Program-made: the position numbers and the translations under genes
Shown here: positions 6,130 through 7,178 of the stretch, piece by piece
Layout: every line of letters begins with the position of its first letter
How positions within the stretch are numbered: the stretch's first letter is position 1
NCBI GenBank assembly: GCA_017853915.1
Contig: JAFMIS010000124.1
Location: 1-7,178 of the forward strand
Reading direction: 5' to 3'
Origin: a bacterium
GTDB taxonomy: Bacteria; Bdellovibrionota_C; UBA2361; OMII01
Length of the DNA: 7,178 nt
The notes under the pieces: model-generated
Databases searched by the model: none
What the model saw: the letters and a program-made list of their open reading frames with translations, nothing else
Told to the model about the DNA's origin: nothing

Positions 6130-6140
6130 GATGCTTCGGG

Positions 6141-6881
6141 CTAGAATTGGGTCGGTCGTGTCGGGGTACGCGTTGGGGTCACGGTAGGCGTCGCGGTATG
6201 GGTGGGATTCGGCGTTACCGTTGGCACTAAGGTTATCGTGGGCAAGGGGGAAACAGTTGGCACGGGAGTTTGCGGCGCGACTGTTGGCTTCGCCTGTTGT
6301 GCCATTAAGAGCGCCAATAAGAGTGGTAATAGCTGTGAGAGGTTCCCAAGTCCTCCTCCACCGCCGCTTCCACCACCACCTCCACCTCCGCCATCTCCTC
6401 CACTGTCGTCACCACTTGAGTCAGAGAAGCCATCCTCCGAGGTAGGTCTAGGGCTCACGGTTTGTTTGGGTGTAGCGGTTGCTTGACCGAGAGTCATCAA
6501 GCCTGCTCTACGTTCTCTTTCGGCTTCGAGAGCGGCTTTAATATCTTTGTCACCCGTGTAGCTTTGGTCGCCTATCTTGAGGGTGGGTATGCGTTTGACG
6601 CCGGGCGGAAATTTCCTCCAATCATTTATTTCAACAGTCTTGATATTTAAGTCTCCGTAACCAGCCACGATGGGCTTGGCAAGATTGCAACCAGGACAGG
6701 TAATACCTGACCCTGCAGTATAGAACGTTATCGGTGGATTAGCCGCTTGCGCACTCGCCTCAATCAGTGACCAATGCAGTGCCCCGATCTGGCAGATCGC
6801 GCTGGAGAATAGGAATACCGTGACGCTTATCAGCGTCAAGACTCGCCGAAGTTTGAACGACCGTTCTCGAACCTGTCTCAT
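6141..6881 (-). CDS. Exported thioredoxin/glutaredoxin-fold protein with polyglycine linker and Thr/Pro tail
   Basis: The protein has 246 residues. Residues 1-14 are basic (RRV at 12-14), and 15-35 are hydrophobic; a cleavage site ASAQA-A near 42-47 would give a long signal peptide, otherwise the segment is an inner-membrane anchor. Residues 50-125 look like a thioredoxin-type fold: strand ITFYTA, then CPGC (C62-C65) at a helix start, strand IKTVEIND, and RIPTLKIG with P99 as the expected cis-proline, closing with a charged helix. A dithiol redox role in the periplasm is therefore likely; the partner is unknown. Residues 133-163 are a Ser/Thr/Asp linker, 164-177 are G8-S-G5, 184-194 a short hydrophobic run (LLPLLLALLMA), and 199-246 a Thr/Pro tail. 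The ribosome binding site is poor: AGGGA 9 nt upstream, plus AGGGG touching the ATG. The domain order is odd, and I know no named family with it. Confidence 0.85.
   Translation of the reverse strand: MRQVRERSFKLRRVLTLISVTVFLFSSAICQIGALHWSLIEASAQAANPPITFYTAGSGITCPGCNLAKPIVAGYGDLNIKTVEINDWRKFPPGVKRIPTLKIGDQSYTGDKDIKAALEAERERRAGLMTLGQATATPKQTVSPRPTSEDGFSDSSGDDSGGDGGGGGGGGSGGGGGLGNLSQLLPLLLALLMAQQAKPTVAPQTPVPTVSPLPTITLVPTVTPNPTHTATPTVTPTRTPTRPTQF
6144..6287 (-). repeat. Thr/Pro-rich tail-coding segment
   Basis: This encodes residues 199-246, built from variants of PTVTP, PTATP and TRTPT to the last residues before the stop. The bases at 6210-6224 match those at 305-319 in the other tailed gene at 14 of 15 positions, in the same reading frame (PTVTP). 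The tail has almost no acidic residues and no hydrophobic anchor. Confidence 0.75.
6351..6392 (-). repeat. Triplet repeat encoding polyglycine
   Basis: Fourteen codons give eight Gly, one Ser and five Gly. On the plus strand this appears as a run of CCN triplets (mostly CCA, CCT and CCG) from 6351 to 6392. Third bases vary, so slippage is likely slowed. It forms a flexible linker after the redox domain. Confidence 0.8.
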
Positions 6882-7178
6882 CCCCTGCTATCCCTACTCT
6901 TCCCCCTAGGAAACCCTCCCGTGGGCTTCACTAAGGATATGGAGCTTTCGCATCTACATGTGACCAAAGGCTTTTCAGGGCACTACGGGGGCCACATGCT
7001 GTCGAGCGGCACTTCAAAAATCGACCCCAAACGACACCTTGAGACGGGAGAAATGCTGAGGGAACAACACCATGAAAGGTAGTTACGGCAGCACTCGGGG
7101 TGGCTACGTTCTGTTTAGGCGCGCCCCTGTCATCCAGGTGCTTCACCATCACTTCGGCTTGCTTCCTGTCGTTTTAAG
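6882..7178. other. Intergenic or unassigned right end, no convincing gene
   Basis: This stretch lies upstream of the thioredoxin-fold gene and should contain its promoter, but I see no good -35/-10 pair on the minus strand. Two short overlapping frames exist, 6939-7082 (+, 47 residues, His-rich) and 6931-7152 (-, 73 residues). Neither has a properly spaced ribosome binding site or family resemblance. No tRNA-like T-loop motif is present. Confidence 0.5.

Noticed and set aside
6931..7152. Minus-strand open frame of 73 codons at the right end
   Set aside because: The only ribosome-binding-like bases (AGGAAG) are too far from the ATG, the product resembles nothing known, and the second half is rich in Ser, Cys and Pro. 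It could still be real but is unsupported.
7140..7178. Resemblance of the minus strand at the right edge (AGGAAGCAAGCC) to the conserved loop of SRP RNA
   Set aside because: The expected GGAAGG-N-AGCAGCC spacing is not met, no flanking helix is visible, and the window ends there.

Overview
The window comes from a Gram-negative bacterium of moderate GC content. The evidence is a lipobox-type lipoprotein, Sec-type export signals, and a DNA polymerase I whose 5'-nuclease domain reads like those of deltaproteobacterial lineages (Desulfobacterota, Myxococcota, Bdellovibrionota and relatives). The phylum call rests on remembered family resemblance and is tentative. No transposase, integrase, phage gene, CRISPR array, tRNA or rRNA was seen. 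The region looks chromosomal, mixing one housekeeping gene with lineage-specific envelope genes.

Layout, left to right. (1) 3-161 (+): the 3' end of a probable zinc-finger anti-sigma factor, cut by the window edge. (2) 183-213: a hairpin with an A/T flank, probably a shared terminator. (3) 296-850 (-): an exported protein of unknown function ending in a Thr/Pro repeat tail. (4) 851-1168: a divergent intergenic region with short palindromes next to a weak candidate promoter. (5) 1169-3907 (+): polA, full length, with 5'-nuclease, 3'-5' exonuclease and polymerase residues all present, followed by a good intrinsic terminator at 3915-3955. (6) 4102-4368 (+): a small lipoprotein. (7) 4388-4426: a perfect 13-bp hairpin between convergent genes. 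(8) 4452-5948 (-): a sodium/solute symporter (SSS) family protein. (9) 5949-6140: an intergenic region with a 19-bp palindrome and a short direct repeat. (10) 6141-6881 (-): an exported thioredoxin/glutaredoxin-fold protein with a CPGC motif, a polyglycine linker, a short hydrophobic patch and a Thr/Pro tail. (11) 6882-7178: no convincing gene.

Most genes appear to be transcribed alone: gaps are 130-320 bp, neighbours often face each other, and hairpins sit between them. No operon or shared pathway is evident. The main link between genes is structural. Two otherwise unrelated exported proteins, 5.3 kb apart, both end in Thr/Pro-rich tails, which suggests a tail type reused on envelope proteins in this organism. 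No clearly new multi-gene system is visible. The points most worth checking are the tailed thioredoxin-fold protein, the apparent lack of a ribosome binding site at polA, and a lysine in the symporter helix that normally contributes to sodium binding.
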